A DNA stretch of 51,805 bases from Pseudomonas plecoglossicida NBRC 103162 = DSM 15088 (GCF_000730665.1 NZ_BBIV01000040.1:1-51805); one strand, 5' to 3'. Shown: positions 41,738 to 51,805, counted from the first letter of the stretch. Notes: a model not told the origin generated them from the sequence alone. Program-made: numbers and translations.

Positions 41738-43855
41738 ATGGATGGCGCTTACCCTCAACCGCTGGAGAGCAACTCCGTACTTCTGGTGGTAGACGATTAC
41801 CCGGAAAACCTCATCAGCATGCGCGCACTGCTGGCCCGCAAGGACTGGCAGGTGTTGACGGCAAGCTCGGGGATGGAAGCCCTCAGTGCCTTGCTCGAGC
41901 ACGACGTCGACCTGGTGCTGCTGGATGTGCAGATGCCGGAAATGGACGGCTTCGAAGTCGCCCGGCTGATGCGTGGCAGCCAGCGTACCCGCCTCACCCC
42001 GATCATTTTCCTGACTGCCAACGAGCAGTCCGATGCCGCCGTGCTCAAGGGCTATGCCAGTGGTGCGGTGGATTACCTGTTCAAACCGTTCGACCCGCAG
42101 ATTCTCAAGCCCAAGGTTCAGGCGCAGCTCGACCAGCAGCGCAATCGGCGCATGCTGCAGCGCCTGACCCGCGAGCTGGAAGCCGCCAGGGCGTTCAATG
42201 CGTCGATCCTGGAAAATGCCGCCGAGGGCATCCTGGTAGTCGATGCCGCGGGTACCATCAGCTTTGCCAACCCGGCGATTTCACATTTGCTGCAGGCGCC
42301 GGTGGAGCAGCTTCAGGGCGTGCACCTGCTGGACCTTGTGCAGTTGCCCAATGCCACCCTGTGGCACGATTCCGAGTTCCATCAGGCCTATCTGGCACGG
42401 CGCATATTCCGCGTCCACGATGCCCATTTGCGCACGGTTGACGGCCACCTGGTGCCCGTGGCGCTGTCCTGCGCGCCATTGCCTGCCGACCAGCAGGCGA
42501 TGGTGGTCACGGTGCTCGACATGTCGGTGGTGCGCAACCTGCACCAGCAACTCGAGTACCAGGCCGTCACCGATCCGCTGACCGGGCTGCTGAACCGCCG
42601 AGGCTTCTACCAGGCTGCCGAAAGCGTGCTGCTGCGCAACGAGCGCTCCGGCAAGGCCAAGGCCCTGATGTACATGGACCTGGATGGCTTCAAGCGCATC
42701 AACGATTCCTTAGGGCATGAGGCCGGTGACCGAGTGTTGCGCTGGGTCGCCGAGCAGTTCAAGGATTGCTTGGGCAGCGAGGCGCTGCTGGCGCGCATGG
42801 GCGGTGACGAGTTCACCGCGCTGTTCGACAGCCTGCCCTATCCCGAACAGGCCGGGCGTTTTGCCGAGCAACTGCTGGAGCGAGTGTCGATCCAGCAGCA
42901 GCTGGAGGGGATGGACGTGTGCCTGGGGGTGAGCATCGGTATCGCCACCTACCCGGAATGCGGCGCCACGGTCGAAGGCCTGCTGCGTGCGGCCGACGCC
43001 GCGATGTACGCGGCCAAACAGGCGGGGCGTCAGCAGTACCGCTTCTACGACCAGGAACTCAATGGCCGGGCGCGTTCCCGGCTGATGCTCGAAGACAGTG
43101 TCCGCGCCGCGGTCGAGGCGCAGGATTTCAGCCTCGTGTACCAGCCCCAGGTCGGCTTCGTCGACGGCCATTTGCGCGGTTTCGAGGCCTTGTTGCGCTG
43201 GCAGCACCCCAGCGTTGGCGATGTGCCACCAGGGCTGTTCATTCCATTGTTGGAGGAAGCCCGGCTGATCAACCGCCTGGCCGGCTGGATCTATCGCCAG
43301 GGTGCGGCCCAGCGCCAGGCCTGGCGCCAGTGCTTTGCCCCCGACCTGGTCCTGGGTATCAGCCTGAGCCGGGCGCAGTTCGCCGTGCCCAGCCTGGTCG
43401 ATGAGCTGCGGCGGGTGATCCAGGAGTATGGGTTGAACCCGGCGCAGCTCGAAGTGGAAGTCGCCGAGACGTCGCTGACCAACCTCGACACTGCGATCAG
43501 GCAGATACAGCGGGTGCGTGAACTGGGTGTGCGGGTGGCGCTGGATGACTTCGGTTCGGGTGACTGCTCGTTGCGCATGGTGCGTGACCTGCCGATCGAC
43601 ACCTTGAAGCTCGACCGGCACCTGGTGGCGCGCCTGCCGGACTCGGCGCAGGACGCGGCGCTGGTGCGCAGCGTCATCGGCCTGTGCGCGGACTACCGCA
43701 TCACGGTCATCGCCGAAGGTGTGGAAACGCCGGCCCAGGCAGCCTGGTTGAAAGCCAACGGCTGTGCCTATGTGCAAGGCTTCCTGGTCGCCCACCCCAT
43801 GACCGCGGCGGATGCCAGCGGTTTTCCGGCAATTTTTCCCTGGCCACGGCGCTGA
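41738..43855 (+). CDS. Response regulator with PAS, GGDEF and EAL domains (Rup4959-like)
   Basis: A 705-residue cyclic-di-GMP protein. Residues 13-130 are a receiver with phospho-acceptor Asp63 (LLDVQMPEMDG); about 145-265 a PAS domain; about 275-435 a GGDEF domain with intact GGDEF (355-359); about 445-695 an EAL domain with EALLRW (483 on), ETSLTN, LDDFGSGD and VIAEGVETP. The RxxD product-inhibition site before GGDEF is absent. In the EAL domain, the Asn of the usual NLS metal-binding motif is Ser542 (ISLS), which may weaken phosphodiesterase activity. Position after fba and the domain order match the P. putida regulator Rup4959; identity is inferred. Confidence 0.93.
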   Translation: MDGAYPQPLESNSVLLVVDDYPENLISMRALLARKDWQVLTASSGMEALSALLEHDVDLVLLDVQMPEMDGFEVARLMRGSQRTRLTPIIFLTANEQSDAAVLKGYASGAVDYLFKPFDPQILKPKVQAQLDQQRNRRMLQRLTRELEAARAFNASILENAAEGILVVDAAGTISFANPAISHLLQAPVEQLQGVHLLDLVQLPNATLWHDSEFHQAYLARRIFRVHDAHLRTVDGHLVPVALSCAPLPADQQAMVVTVLDMSVVRNLHQQLEYQAVTDPLTGLLNRRGFYQAAESVLLRNERSGKAKALMYMDLDGFKRINDSLGHEAGDRVLRWVAEQFKDCLGSEALLARMGGDEFTALFDSLPYPEQAGRFAEQLLERVSIQQQLEGMDVCLGVSIGIATYPECGATVEGLLRAADAAMYAAKQAGRQQYRFYDQELNGRARSRLMLEDSVRAAVEAQDFSLVYQPQVGFVDGHLRGFEALLRWQHPSVGDVPPGLFIPLLEEARLINRLAGWIYRQGAAQRQAWRQCFAPDLVLGISLSRAQFAVPSLVDELRRVIQEYGLNPAQLEVEVAETSLTNLDTAIRQIQRVRELGVRVALDDFGSGDCSLRMVRDLPIDTLKLDRHLVARLPDSAQDAALVRSVIGLCADYRITVIAEGVETPAQAAWLKANGCAYVQGFLVAHPMTAADASGFPAIFPWPRR

Positions 43856-43894
43856 TTGGCTAGAATCGGCATTCGTTACGCCGAAAGCCGTGCC

Positions 43895-44395
43895 ATGACC
43901 GTATTACGCTACCTGCAAGCCTACCCGCCGCACCTGCAGCAACAGGTGCAGCAAATGATCGACAGTGACCGCCTGGGCGAGTACCTGCAGCGTCGCTACC
44001 CAGGCCGCCATGACGTGCAAAGCGACAAGGCGCTCTACAGCTACGCCCAGGAACTGCGCCAGCAGTACCTGCGCACCGCGCCAAGCCTGGACAAGGTGCT
44101 GTTCGACAATCGCCTGGACCTCACCCACCGCGCGCTGGGCCTCAATACCGCGGTGTCGAGGGTGCAGGGCGGCAACCTCAAGGCCAAGAAGGAAATCCGC
44201 ATCGCTTCGCTGTTCAAGGAAGCGGCGCCGGCGTTTTTGCGCATGATCGTGGTGCATGAGTTGGCGCACTTGCGTGAGCGTGACCACAACAAGGCGTTCT
44301 ATCAGTTGTGCCAGCACATGGAACCGGACTACCACCAACTGGAATTCGACCTGCGCGTCTACCTGACCTATCGGGAACTGCCAGGCAACCTGTAA
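43895..44395 (+). CDS. YgjP-like metal-dependent hydrolase (DUF45/M48-like)
   Basis: A 166-residue predicted metallopeptidase with VVHELAHLRERDHNKAFYQLCQHMEPDYHQ, which holds the HExxH zinc site and downstream His/Glu as in YgjP and other DUF45 proteins. No signal peptide is visible, so it is probably cytosolic. The substrate is unknown. ATG 43895 begins MTVLRYLQAYPPHLQ; it starts 39 bases after the regulator. The next gene begins 12 bases downstream, suggesting a shared transcript. Confidence 0.85.
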   Translation: MTVLRYLQAYPPHLQQQVQQMIDSDRLGEYLQRRYPGRHDVQSDKALYSYAQELRQQYLRTAPSLDKVLFDNRLDLTHRALGLNTAVSRVQGGNLKAKKEIRIASLFKEAAPAFLRMIVVHELAHLRERDHNKAFYQLCQHMEPDYHQLEFDLRVYLTYRELPGNL

Positions 44396-44407
44396 GGACC
44401 ACGCAGC

Positions 44408-44704
44408 ATGGAAGTGAGCAAGACCAAGAGCAGCTTCTATCGTCGCCTGTATGTGGCCTGGCTGATCGACAGCCAGACCGCCACCAGCGTACCGGCCCTG
44501 ATGGAGGCCACCGGCATGCCGCGGCGCACGGCCCAGGACACCATCGCTGCCCTGGCCGACCTGGACATCGTCTGCGAGTTCGAGCAGCAGGAGGGCGCGC
44601 GCAACCATGCCGGGCACTACCGCATCCATGACTGGGGGGCGATCGACAAGCAATGGATCATCCAGCACCTGCGGCAGATCCGCGAGGTGCTTGGCTATCC
44701 GTGA
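44408..44704 (+). CDS. Small winged helix-turn-helix protein
   Basis: A 98-residue protein with a helix-turn-helix pattern: VAWLIDSQTATSVPALMEATGMPRRTAQDTIAALADLDIVCEFEQQ reads as helices and a wing, ending YRIHDWGAIDKQWIIQHLRQIREVLGYP. It probably binds DNA, but no target is evident. It begins 12 bases after the YgjP-like gene; the pairing suggests a joint function or simple co-transcription. Confidence 0.82.
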   Translation: MEVSKTKSSFYRRLYVAWLIDSQTATSVPALMEATGMPRRTAQDTIAALADLDIVCEFEQQEGARNHAGHYRIHDWGAIDKQWIIQHLRQIREVLGYP

Positions 44705-44718
44705 GGCGCGGGCCGGAT

Positions 44719-45171
44719 TCAGACCTTGCGCATGCCGATATGGGGGATGTCGTCTTCCAGGTATTGCTCACCCACTGCCTCGAAGCCGTGCTGGCCATAG
44801 AAGCCTTGCAGATGTGCCTGCGCCGACAGGTAGACAGGCATGCCCGGCCAGCAATGCGCGGCAGCCTCCAGCCCCTTGAGCAGCAGCGGGTGGCCCAGCT
44901 TCAGCCCACGCGCACGTGGTGAGGTCACGACCCGGCCAATGACCGTGTCACCCCCTTGCGATTGCGGATCGAGCACGCGCAGGTAAGCCACCAACTGGTC
45001 ATCCTGCCAGGCCATCAGGTGCAGGGTGTCGCCCGCGAGGTCCTGGCCATCGACGTCCTGATAGGCGCAGCGTTGCTCGACCACGAACACTTCGCTGCGC
45101 AATTGCAGGATGGCGTAGAGCTGCTCTTTGCTCAGGTCGGTGTGGTGCTTGCAGACCCAGTCGATGGACAT
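44719..45171 (-). CDS. elaA: GNAT acetyltransferase, ElaA family
   Basis: A 150-residue protein of the ElaA type: WVCKHHTDLSKEQLYAILQLRSEVFVVEQRCAYQDVDGQDL near the start, the acetyl-CoA-binding segment VIGRVVTSPRARGLKLGHPLL, and AQAHLQGFYGQHGFEAVGE, the usual C-terminal GNAT signature. The acceptor is unknown. ATG 45171 has AGGAGT upstream; the alternative longer start is less supported. It converges with the winged-helix gene 14 bases away. Confidence 0.93.
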   Translation of the reverse strand: MSIDWVCKHHTDLSKEQLYAILQLRSEVFVVEQRCAYQDVDGQDLAGDTLHLMAWQDDQLVAYLRVLDPQSQGGDTVIGRVVTSPRARGLKLGHPLLLKGLEAAAHCWPGMPVYLSAQAHLQGFYGQHGFEAVGEQYLEDDIPHIGMRKV

Positions 45172-45238
45172 GATGGATAACTCCTGAAAATGATCGTCGA
45201 TCATCGCAAATCTGCCGGTCGGCGACGAGTGGCGGTGC

Positions 45239-45257
45239 CTGTGCCGGCGATAGGGCC
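45239..45257. repeat. REP fragment
   Basis: TGCCGGCGATAGGGCC matches one side of a REP unit; the other side is missing. It lies between the YccS-like stop and the elaA start. Confidence 0.4.
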
Positions 45258-45277
45258 AGTAAAGGCAATACAACCAC

Positions 45278-47461
45278 TCAGGCCGGTGCACTTTCCTTGA
45301 TCAGATGCGCAGCCAGCGTTCTCAGCGGCCCGAGCTGCCGACAGATCAATGCCAGCTGCGTCTGCACCAGCCGCTGATGCTCATCCACCTCATCCGGCAT
45401 CTGCTCCAGCGCCGTGGCCAGCGCTTCCTCGGCATCACTGTGAATCGCCACTGGCAAGCGCGCCGCCAGCCCGTTGGCGATCTCGTCCAGGCTGTTGGCC
45501 AGGCTTTGCCCGGCGCCCTCGATCAAGTGTTCCTGGACCTCGGTCGGCAACGCACTGTCACGGTGCGCGCCCAGTCCGGAGAGGTAGCTGAGCAAGGTGT
45601 GCGACAGCACCAGGAAGCGGAAGCCCACATCGGCCTCCTTGCGGAAGTGCCCCGGCTCCATGAGCATGTTGGCCAGCGTGGTGGACAGCGCGGCGTCGGC
45701 GTTGTGGGCATTGCGCCGGGCCAGGCGGTAGGCGAGGTCGTCGCGCTTGCCGTGCGCGTACTGCTGCATGATCTGGCGCAGGTACACGCTGGCACAGGCC
45801 AGGGTATTGGCCAGCGCCTTGTTCAGGCGACGGCCCTGCCAGTCGGGGAGGAACAGGAACACCGCGAGGATCGCGATCAGGCTGCCCACCAGGGTATCGA
45901 ACAGCCGCGGCAGGAACAGGCCATAGCCGTCGCCGATCTGGTTGAAGCAGAACAGCACCATCAGCGTGATCGCCGCCGTGGCCAGGGTGTAGCGGGTGGT
46001 GCGATTGACGAAGAACACCACCCCCGCGACCACCGCGAACAGCGACTGGATGAGCGGGTTGGGGAACAGGTCGAACAATGCCCAGCCGACGGTCAGGCCG
46101 ATCGCCGTGCCGAATACCCGCTGCACCAGCTTGCGCCGGGTGGCGCCATAGTTGGGCTGGCAGACGAACAGCGTGGTGAGGAGGATCCAGTAGCCTTGGG
46201 TCGGGTGGATCAGGTGCACCATGCCGTAGCCGATCGACAACGCCAAGGGTAGGCGCAAGGCATGGCGGAACAGCAGCGAAGTGGGTGTCAGCTGGGTGCG
46301 CAAGCGGGTCCAGACGTCCTTGAGGTTGCGCGGCGAGCGGTCGAGCAGGCTGCTGTCGCTGGCATCGGCCAGGCTGTCCGGGTTGCTCGCGGCGCCCAGC
46401 AGGCGGTCGAGGGTGGCCAGGTTGGCGGCCAATGCGCGCAGCGAGCGCAGCAGGCCGCGCCAGGCCGGGTTGTTCTGGTTGCGCAGGTGTTCCAGCGAGG
46501 CGTTGAGGTCTTCCAGGGTGTCGGCGAACCGGCTGTCGAGCACGAACGGCTGGCGCAGGCGAATCGAGCGCGCCAGGTCCTGGCAGGCCGAGCCTTGATG
46601 GCGCAGCAGGCGCTGGCAGCGGAACATCACGTCGCTGTGGAAGAACGCATCGGCCAGGGCGTTGTAGGGGTAATGCGAGGCGCTGACGCGCTCGTGGATG
46701 TCCTGGGCCAGGAAGTACAGTTTCAGGTAGCGGCTGACCTTGGAGTTGGGCTGGCTGTTGCCGACCCGGTGCAGGATGATTTCCTTGGCTGCGTTGAGCG
46801 CTGCGACCACCTTGCCATTCTGCTGGGCCAGTTCCAGGCGCCGGGCTTCCAGGTCATGGTTGCGGATGGGTTCGAACAGGTTGGCTTTGAGCTTGAGGTA
46901 GCGGCCCAGCTCGAAGAACAGCTTGGCCAGGCTCTGCTGCACCGGCTGGTTGGAGAACAGCGCCTGCCACAGCACCGACAGCAGGCCATACCAGGCTGCG
47001 CCGGCCACCAGTAGCATCGGCTCGTGCCAGAAGTCGGTCACCTGGCCGCCGCGCTGGTCGACGCCGATCATGGTGTACACCGCTGTGATCAGCGTTGCCG
47101 AGGCGATCGCGCCATAGCGCTCGCCCAAGGCACCGAGCATGGTCAGGCCGAAGGCCGCCAAGGCCAGTGCGATGACGAAAACCCAGGGGTAGGGGAACAA
47201 CAGCTCGACCGCCAGCGCGGCAATGGCAAAGCACACCAGGGTCACGGCCAGGGCGCTGAGGCGGCCCTGCAAGCTGTCATCGGTCTCGGCCAGGGCGCTG
47301 GCGATGATGCCGAGAAACAGCGGAATCAGCAGGCCCATCTCGTTCTGGTACCAGCACAAGGCCAGGCTGCCGGTGAGGGCAATGGTCACCCGGATGCTGT
47401 AGCTGAACTTGTCTTGGCCCCACAGGCGACGCAGTGACTGACGGAACGAGCTCGATGACAT
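45278..47461 (-). CDS. YccS/FUSC-family membrane protein
   Basis: A 727-residue protein with two membrane blocks (about residues 20-165 and 395-530), each of five to six helices, separated by a soluble helical region, plus a C-terminal cytosolic part. Recognised pieces are FSYSIRVTIALTGSLALCWYQNEMGLLIPLFLGIIASALAETDDSL at the start and LALSIGYGMVHLIHPTQGYWILLTTLFVCQPNYGATRRKLVQRVFGT in the second block. This is the YccS/YhfK (FUSC-like) family, proposed efflux proteins of unproven substrate. ATG 47461 begins MSSSSFRQSLRRLWG; longer starts are unlikely. Confidence 0.9.
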   Translation of the reverse strand: MSSSSFRQSLRRLWGQDKFSYSIRVTIALTGSLALCWYQNEMGLLIPLFLGIIASALAETDDSLQGRLSALAVTLVCFAIAALAVELLFPYPWVFVIALALAAFGLTMLGALGERYGAIASATLITAVYTMIGVDQRGGQVTDFWHEPMLLVAGAAWYGLLSVLWQALFSNQPVQQSLAKLFFELGRYLKLKANLFEPIRNHDLEARRLELAQQNGKVVAALNAAKEIILHRVGNSQPNSKVSRYLKLYFLAQDIHERVSASHYPYNALADAFFHSDVMFRCQRLLRHQGSACQDLARSIRLRQPFVLDSRFADTLEDLNASLEHLRNQNNPAWRGLLRSLRALAANLATLDRLLGAASNPDSLADASDSSLLDRSPRNLKDVWTRLRTQLTPTSLLFRHALRLPLALSIGYGMVHLIHPTQGYWILLTTLFVCQPNYGATRRKLVQRVFGTAIGLTVGWALFDLFPNPLIQSLFAVVAGVVFFVNRTTRYTLATAAITLMVLFCFNQIGDGYGLFLPRLFDTLVGSLIAILAVFLFLPDWQGRRLNKALANTLACASVYLRQIMQQYAHGKRDDLAYRLARRNAHNADAALSTTLANMLMEPGHFRKEADVGFRFLVLSHTLLSYLSGLGAHRDSALPTEVQEHLIEGAGQSLANSLDEIANGLAARLPVAIHSDAEEALATALEQMPDEVDEHQRLVQTQLALICRQLGPLRTLAAHLIKESAPA

Positions 47462-47543
47462 GATGGCCTTGGGCAGTGATCGAATGAATGCATTGCCGCA
47501 CGGACCAGCAAGAAGCGTTCCGTGCTGCTGAATGGATTCTACT

Positions 47544-48725
47544 CTACACGAACTGCGCCGCGGCGTTGGCCGATGCCCAGGCCCACTGGAAATTGAAACC
47601 GCCCAGGTGGCCGGTGACGTCCAGCACTTCACCGATGAAGTACAGCCCCGGGCTCTTCAGCGATTCCATGGTCTTGGACGACACTTCGCGGGTATCCACG
47701 CCGCCCAGGGTCACCTCGGCGGTGCGGTAGCCTTCGGTGCCGGCCGGTACCACTTGCCAGGCCGCCAGCTTGTCGGCGATCTGCGCCAGTTCCCCCGGCG
47801 TGTACTGCTTCATCGGCTTGGACTCGAACCACTGCTCGGCCAGAAGGTTGGCCAGCTTGCGGGTGAACACTTCGCCCAATACCGTCTTGAGTTCGGCGTT
47901 GGCGCGTTCGGTCTGCTGCTGTTGCAGCCAGCTCAGTGCGTCACGATCGGGCAACAGGTTGATCTCGACGGTGTCGCCGGCTTCCCAGAACGAAGAGATC
48001 TGCAGGATTGCCGGGCCACTCAGGCCGCGATGGGTGAACAGCAGGTTTTCGCGGAAGCTGGTGCCGTTGCAGCTGGCCGTGCAATCGAGCGAAGTGCCGG
48101 ACAGCTCGGTGCACAGTGCCTTGAGTTGGGGCTCGGTGATGGTGAACGGCACCAGGCCGGCGCGGGTCGGCAGCAGGGTGTGGCCGAACTGGCGTGCCAC
48201 CTGGTAACCGAAACCGGTCGCGCCCAAGGTCGGGATCGACAGGCCGCCGGTGGCGATCACCAGCGACTGGCAGGCGAACTGCCCGGCGCTGGTTTGCAGC
48301 AGGTAGCCGTCTTCGGTCTTCTCGATATGCTCGATGCTGGTGTGCATGCGCAGTTCTGCGCCGGCGTCGTCGCACTCGGTCAGCAGCATGTCGAGGATGT
48401 CGCTGGCCTTGTTGTCGCAGAACAGCTGGCCGAGCTTCTTCTCGTGGTAGGGCACGCCGTGCTTGGCCACCAGTTCGATGAAGTCCCACTGGGTGTAGCG
48501 GGCCAGGGCCGATTTGCAGAAGTGTGCGTTCTGCGACAGGAAGTTGGCCGGCTCGGTGTACATGTTGGTGAAGTTGCAGCGCCCGCCGCCGGACATGAGG
48601 ATCTTCTTGCCTGGCTTGTTGGCGTGGTCGAGCAGCAGTACCCGGCGGCCACGGCGGGCGCTGAGCTGGGCGCACATCAGGCCTGCGGCGCCGGCGCCGA
48701 GGATGATCACGTCGGTGGTGTGCAC
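47544..48725 (-). CDS. HI0933-family NAD(P)/FAD-dependent oxidoreductase
   Basis: A 393-residue flavoprotein of the HI0933 (YhiN/BaiN-like) family. It starts with the Rossmann motif VIILGAGAAGLMCAQLSARRG, then the family signature GKKILMSGGGRCNFTN, CQSLVIATGGLSIPTLGATGFGY and, near the end, GLYFIGEVLDVTGHLGGFNFQWAWASANAAAQ. The reaction is not known in Pseudomonas. It lies upstream of the YccS-like gene on the same strand, 82 bases apart. Confidence 0.93.
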   Translation of the reverse strand: MHTTDVIILGAGAAGLMCAQLSARRGRRVLLLDHANKPGKKILMSGGGRCNFTNMYTEPANFLSQNAHFCKSALARYTQWDFIELVAKHGVPYHEKKLGQLFCDNKASDILDMLLTECDDAGAELRMHTSIEHIEKTEDGYLLQTSAGQFACQSLVIATGGLSIPTLGATGFGYQVARQFGHTLLPTRAGLVPFTITEPQLKALCTELSGTSLDCTASCNGTSFRENLLFTHRGLSGPAILQISSFWEAGDTVEINLLPDRDALSWLQQQQTERANAELKTVLGEVFTRKLANLLAEQWFESKPMKQYTPGELAQIADKLAAWQVVPAGTEGYRTAEVTLGGVDTREVSSKTMESLKSPGLYFIGEVLDVTGHLGGFNFQWAWASANAAAQFV

Positions 48726-48762
48726 GGGGTAACCTCTTTCAAGTAACCGGGGCCGCGTTGCG

Positions 48763-48853
48763 GCCCAATCGCCGGCAAGCCGGCTCCCACAAAAAGCAAT
48801 ACAAGCCTCCTGTGGGAGCCGGCTTGCCGGCGATTGGGCTGCAAAGCAGCCCC
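48763..48853. repeat. REPIN and hairpin between the HI0933-type gene and dbpA
   Basis: Perfect 29-base arms (48763-48791 and 48811-48839) with GCCGGC cores are followed by the GGGCTGC/GCAGCCC hairpin (48837-48853). It sits immediately after the dbpA stop on the minus strand, so it may form the end of that transcript. Confidence 0.9.
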
Positions 48854-48862
48854 AAAGAATCT

Positions 48863-50248
<1,386 letters not shown>

Positions 50249-50312
50249 GAGGCGGGCCTGCGGTGCGAAGCGAAAAATGCCGCACAGTCTACCAGCCTCG
50301 TGGCTATTCGCC

Positions 50313-51740
50313 CTACGATTCCACGTGCGGTTCCGGACGACGGGCACGCCTTCCGTCCGTCGGCGCCAGTTGCAGGAAGATTGCCGCCGCCAGCATGGCC
50401 ATGATGCCGATGGTCACGAACGTCAGATGGAAGGCTTCCAGGGTGGTCTCCACGCCCTCTGCGCTGCCCGCTGCCGTGAAGCCGCCGAGCAACGCGCCGG
50501 CGCAGGCCACGCCCAGGCTCAGCGATAGCTGCGCCACCACCGACAGCAGGCTGTTGCCGCTGCTGGCAGAGGAATCGTCGAGGTCGATCAGGGTCACGGT
50601 GTTCATGGCGGTGAACTGCATCGAGTTGACCGCGCCCAGCAAGCCCAGTTGCACCAGCAGCAGGACATACGGCGTCTGTTCGTCGACCAGCCCGAGGCTC
50701 GCCAGCAGCAAGCCCAGCAGCAGCGTATTGCCGGTGAGCACGATGCGGTAGCCAAGGCGTTCGATCAGCGAGCGGGCGACAGACTTGGCAAACATCGCCG
50801 CTGCCGCCAACGGGATCATGCTCATTCCGGCCTGGGCCGGCGAATAGCCCAGCGCCACCTGCAGCAGCAACGGCACCAGGAATGGCAGGGCGCCACTGCC
50901 AAGGCGTGCGAACAGGTTGCCGAGGATGCCGATGGCGAAGGTGCGCACACGGAACAGGCTGGGCGCGAACAGCGCCTCCGTATCACGCCCGGCGCGCAGC
51001 CAGTAGGCGGCAAGGCAAGCCATGCCGGCGAACAGCAACAGCATCACCCGCAAGTGCGGCAAGTGCAGTTCGCCCAGGCCCTCCATGGCGATGGTGATCA
51101 GCACCATCGCCGCGCCGAACAGGATGAAGCCCGGGCCGTCGAAGCTGGTGCGTTCGGCGCCGTGCAGGTCGGGGATGAAGCGCCACACGGCATAGCAGCC
51201 CAGCGCGCCCACCGGCAGGTTGAGCAGGAAGATCCAGTGCCAGCTGAGGATCTCCACCAGCCAGCCGCCCAGGGTCGGGCCGAGCAGCGGGCCGAGCAGG
51301 CCGGGGATGGTGATGAAGCTCATGATTCGTACCAGTTCGGTGCGCGGATAGGCGCGCAGCACCACCAACCGCCCGACCGGCAGCATCAGTGCGCCGCCCA
51401 GGCCTTGCACGACCCGGGCGAAGATCAGGAAGCCGAGGCTGTTGGCTGCGGCGCACAACAGCGAGCCGAAGCTGAACAGCAGGATGGCGCTGAAGAAAAT
51501 GCGCTTGGTGCCGAAGCGGTCGGCGATCCAGCCCGAAGTGGGGATCAGCAGGGCGACGGTGAGCATGTAGGCGATGATCACACCCTGCATGCGCAGCGGG
51601 TCTTCCTCCAGGGAGCGGGCCATGGCCGGCAGGGCGGTGTTGAGGATGGTGCCGTCCAGGGACTGCATGAAGAAAGCGATCGCCACGACCCAGGGGATCC
51701 AGCGGGCGGTGATGGGGTCCAGCGGGGTGCGTTCGGGCAT
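50313..51740 (-). CDS. mdtD: MFS transporter, DHA2 family, MdtD-like
   Basis: A 475-residue inner-membrane exporter with about 14 helices. The N-terminus RWIPWVVAIAFFMQSLDGTILNTALPAMARSLEEDP and then GWIADRFGTKRIFF, VQGLGGALMLPVGRLVVLRAYPRTE and LGGWLVEILSWHWIFLLNLPVG are the DHA2/MdtD hallmarks, including motif A and motif C-like segments. Substrate is unknown; no regulator gene is visible beside it. ATG 51740 has GAAGAGGA at good spacing. Confidence 0.9.
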   Translation of the reverse strand: MPERTPLDPITARWIPWVVAIAFFMQSLDGTILNTALPAMARSLEEDPLRMQGVIIAYMLTVALLIPTSGWIADRFGTKRIFFSAILLFSFGSLLCAAANSLGFLIFARVVQGLGGALMLPVGRLVVLRAYPRTELVRIMSFITIPGLLGPLLGPTLGGWLVEILSWHWIFLLNLPVGALGCYAVWRFIPDLHGAERTSFDGPGFILFGAAMVLITIAMEGLGELHLPHLRVMLLLFAGMACLAAYWLRAGRDTEALFAPSLFRVRTFAIGILGNLFARLGSGALPFLVPLLLQVALGYSPAQAGMSMIPLAAAAMFAKSVARSLIERLGYRIVLTGNTLLLGLLLASLGLVDEQTPYVLLLVQLGLLGAVNSMQFTAMNTVTLIDLDDSSASSGNSLLSVVAQLSLSLGVACAGALLGGFTAAGSAEGVETTLEAFHLTFVTIGIMAMLAAAIFLQLAPTDGRRARRPEPHVES

Positions 51741-51763
51741 GGCGTCCTCTTCCGTCTGTACCG

Positions 51764-51794
51764 GCCTCATCGCCGGCAAGCCGGCTCACACAGG
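51764..51794. repeat. REP unit at the window edge
   Basis: GCCTCATCGCCGGCAAGCC followed by GGCTCACACAGG is one REP unit upstream of the MFS gene; a partner may lie beyond the window. Confidence 0.7.
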
Positions 51795-51805
51795 ATCAGC
51801 TATGT

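Overview
This window is chromosomal DNA from a Pseudomonas of the P. putida group. The inference rests on high GC content with GC-rich third codon positions, a typical Pseudomonas gene order (tonB-gshB-pilGHIJ-chpA, sahR-metK, tkt-epd-pgk-fba), and many paired REP palindromes with GCCGGCTTGCCGGC or GCGGGCTTGCCCGC cores. No database comparison was possible; names come from protein motifs, gene order and family knowledge. I see no prophage, insertion sequence, CRISPR array, tRNA or rRNA. No gap between genes exceeds about 300 bases, and the longer ones are described in the features.

Layout. 1-2137: a TonB protein and glutathione synthetase (gshB) on the minus strand. 2379-11188: the Pil-Chp chemosensory operon pilG-pilH-pilI-pilJ-chpA-chpC, without pilK and chpB. 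11275-14749: a PAQR-type membrane protein, rsmE, bioA and an unrecognised protein. 14959-18088: a secreted flavin amine oxidase with a long Ala/Pro/Lys tail, cytochrome b561 and a YceI protein. 18240-22209: RNA helicase rhlE, an orphan solute-binding protein and metF. 22347-23870: ahcY preceded by an S-adenosylhomocysteine (SAH) riboswitch. 24053-28334: a thioesterase, a CPA1 antiporter, an EamA transporter, a MAPEG protein and mltA. 28454-28887: a c-type cytochrome broken by a frameshift. 28994-33545: a DUF1090 protein, ligB, metK and sahR. 33784-40036: the carbon metabolism run tkt-epd-pgk-fba with two small lipoprotein genes between pgk and fba. 40208-41550: a two-gene module of a 58-residue acidic peptide and a PI-PLC-like protein. 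41738-51740: a REC-PAS-GGDEF-EAL response regulator, a YgjP-like metallopeptidase, a small winged-helix protein, elaA, a YccS-type protein, an HI0933-family flavoprotein, dbpA and an MdtD-like exporter.

How the genes work together. metK, ahcY and metF make SAM, clear SAH and supply methyl-tetrahydrofolate, so much of the activated-methyl cycle is here. It appears to be watched by two unrelated SAH sensors: the riboswitch before ahcY, and an ArsR-methyltransferase fusion regulator (SahR type) in an operon with metK, with a perfect 24-bp palindrome in front of it. bioA also uses SAM. tkt, epd, pgk and fba form a co-directional central carbon cluster; epd feeds pyridoxal phosphate synthesis. The Pil-Chp proteins would control type IV pili, and the TonB and GGDEF/EAL proteins may also affect surface behaviour.

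Most worth a second look: the acidic peptide/PI-PLC module, which lies between two intrinsic terminators and has lower GC than its surroundings; the perfect palindrome between sahR-metK and tkt; the frameshifted cytochrome; the Pil-Chp array lacking adaptation enzymes; and the EAL domain with a substituted metal ligand.
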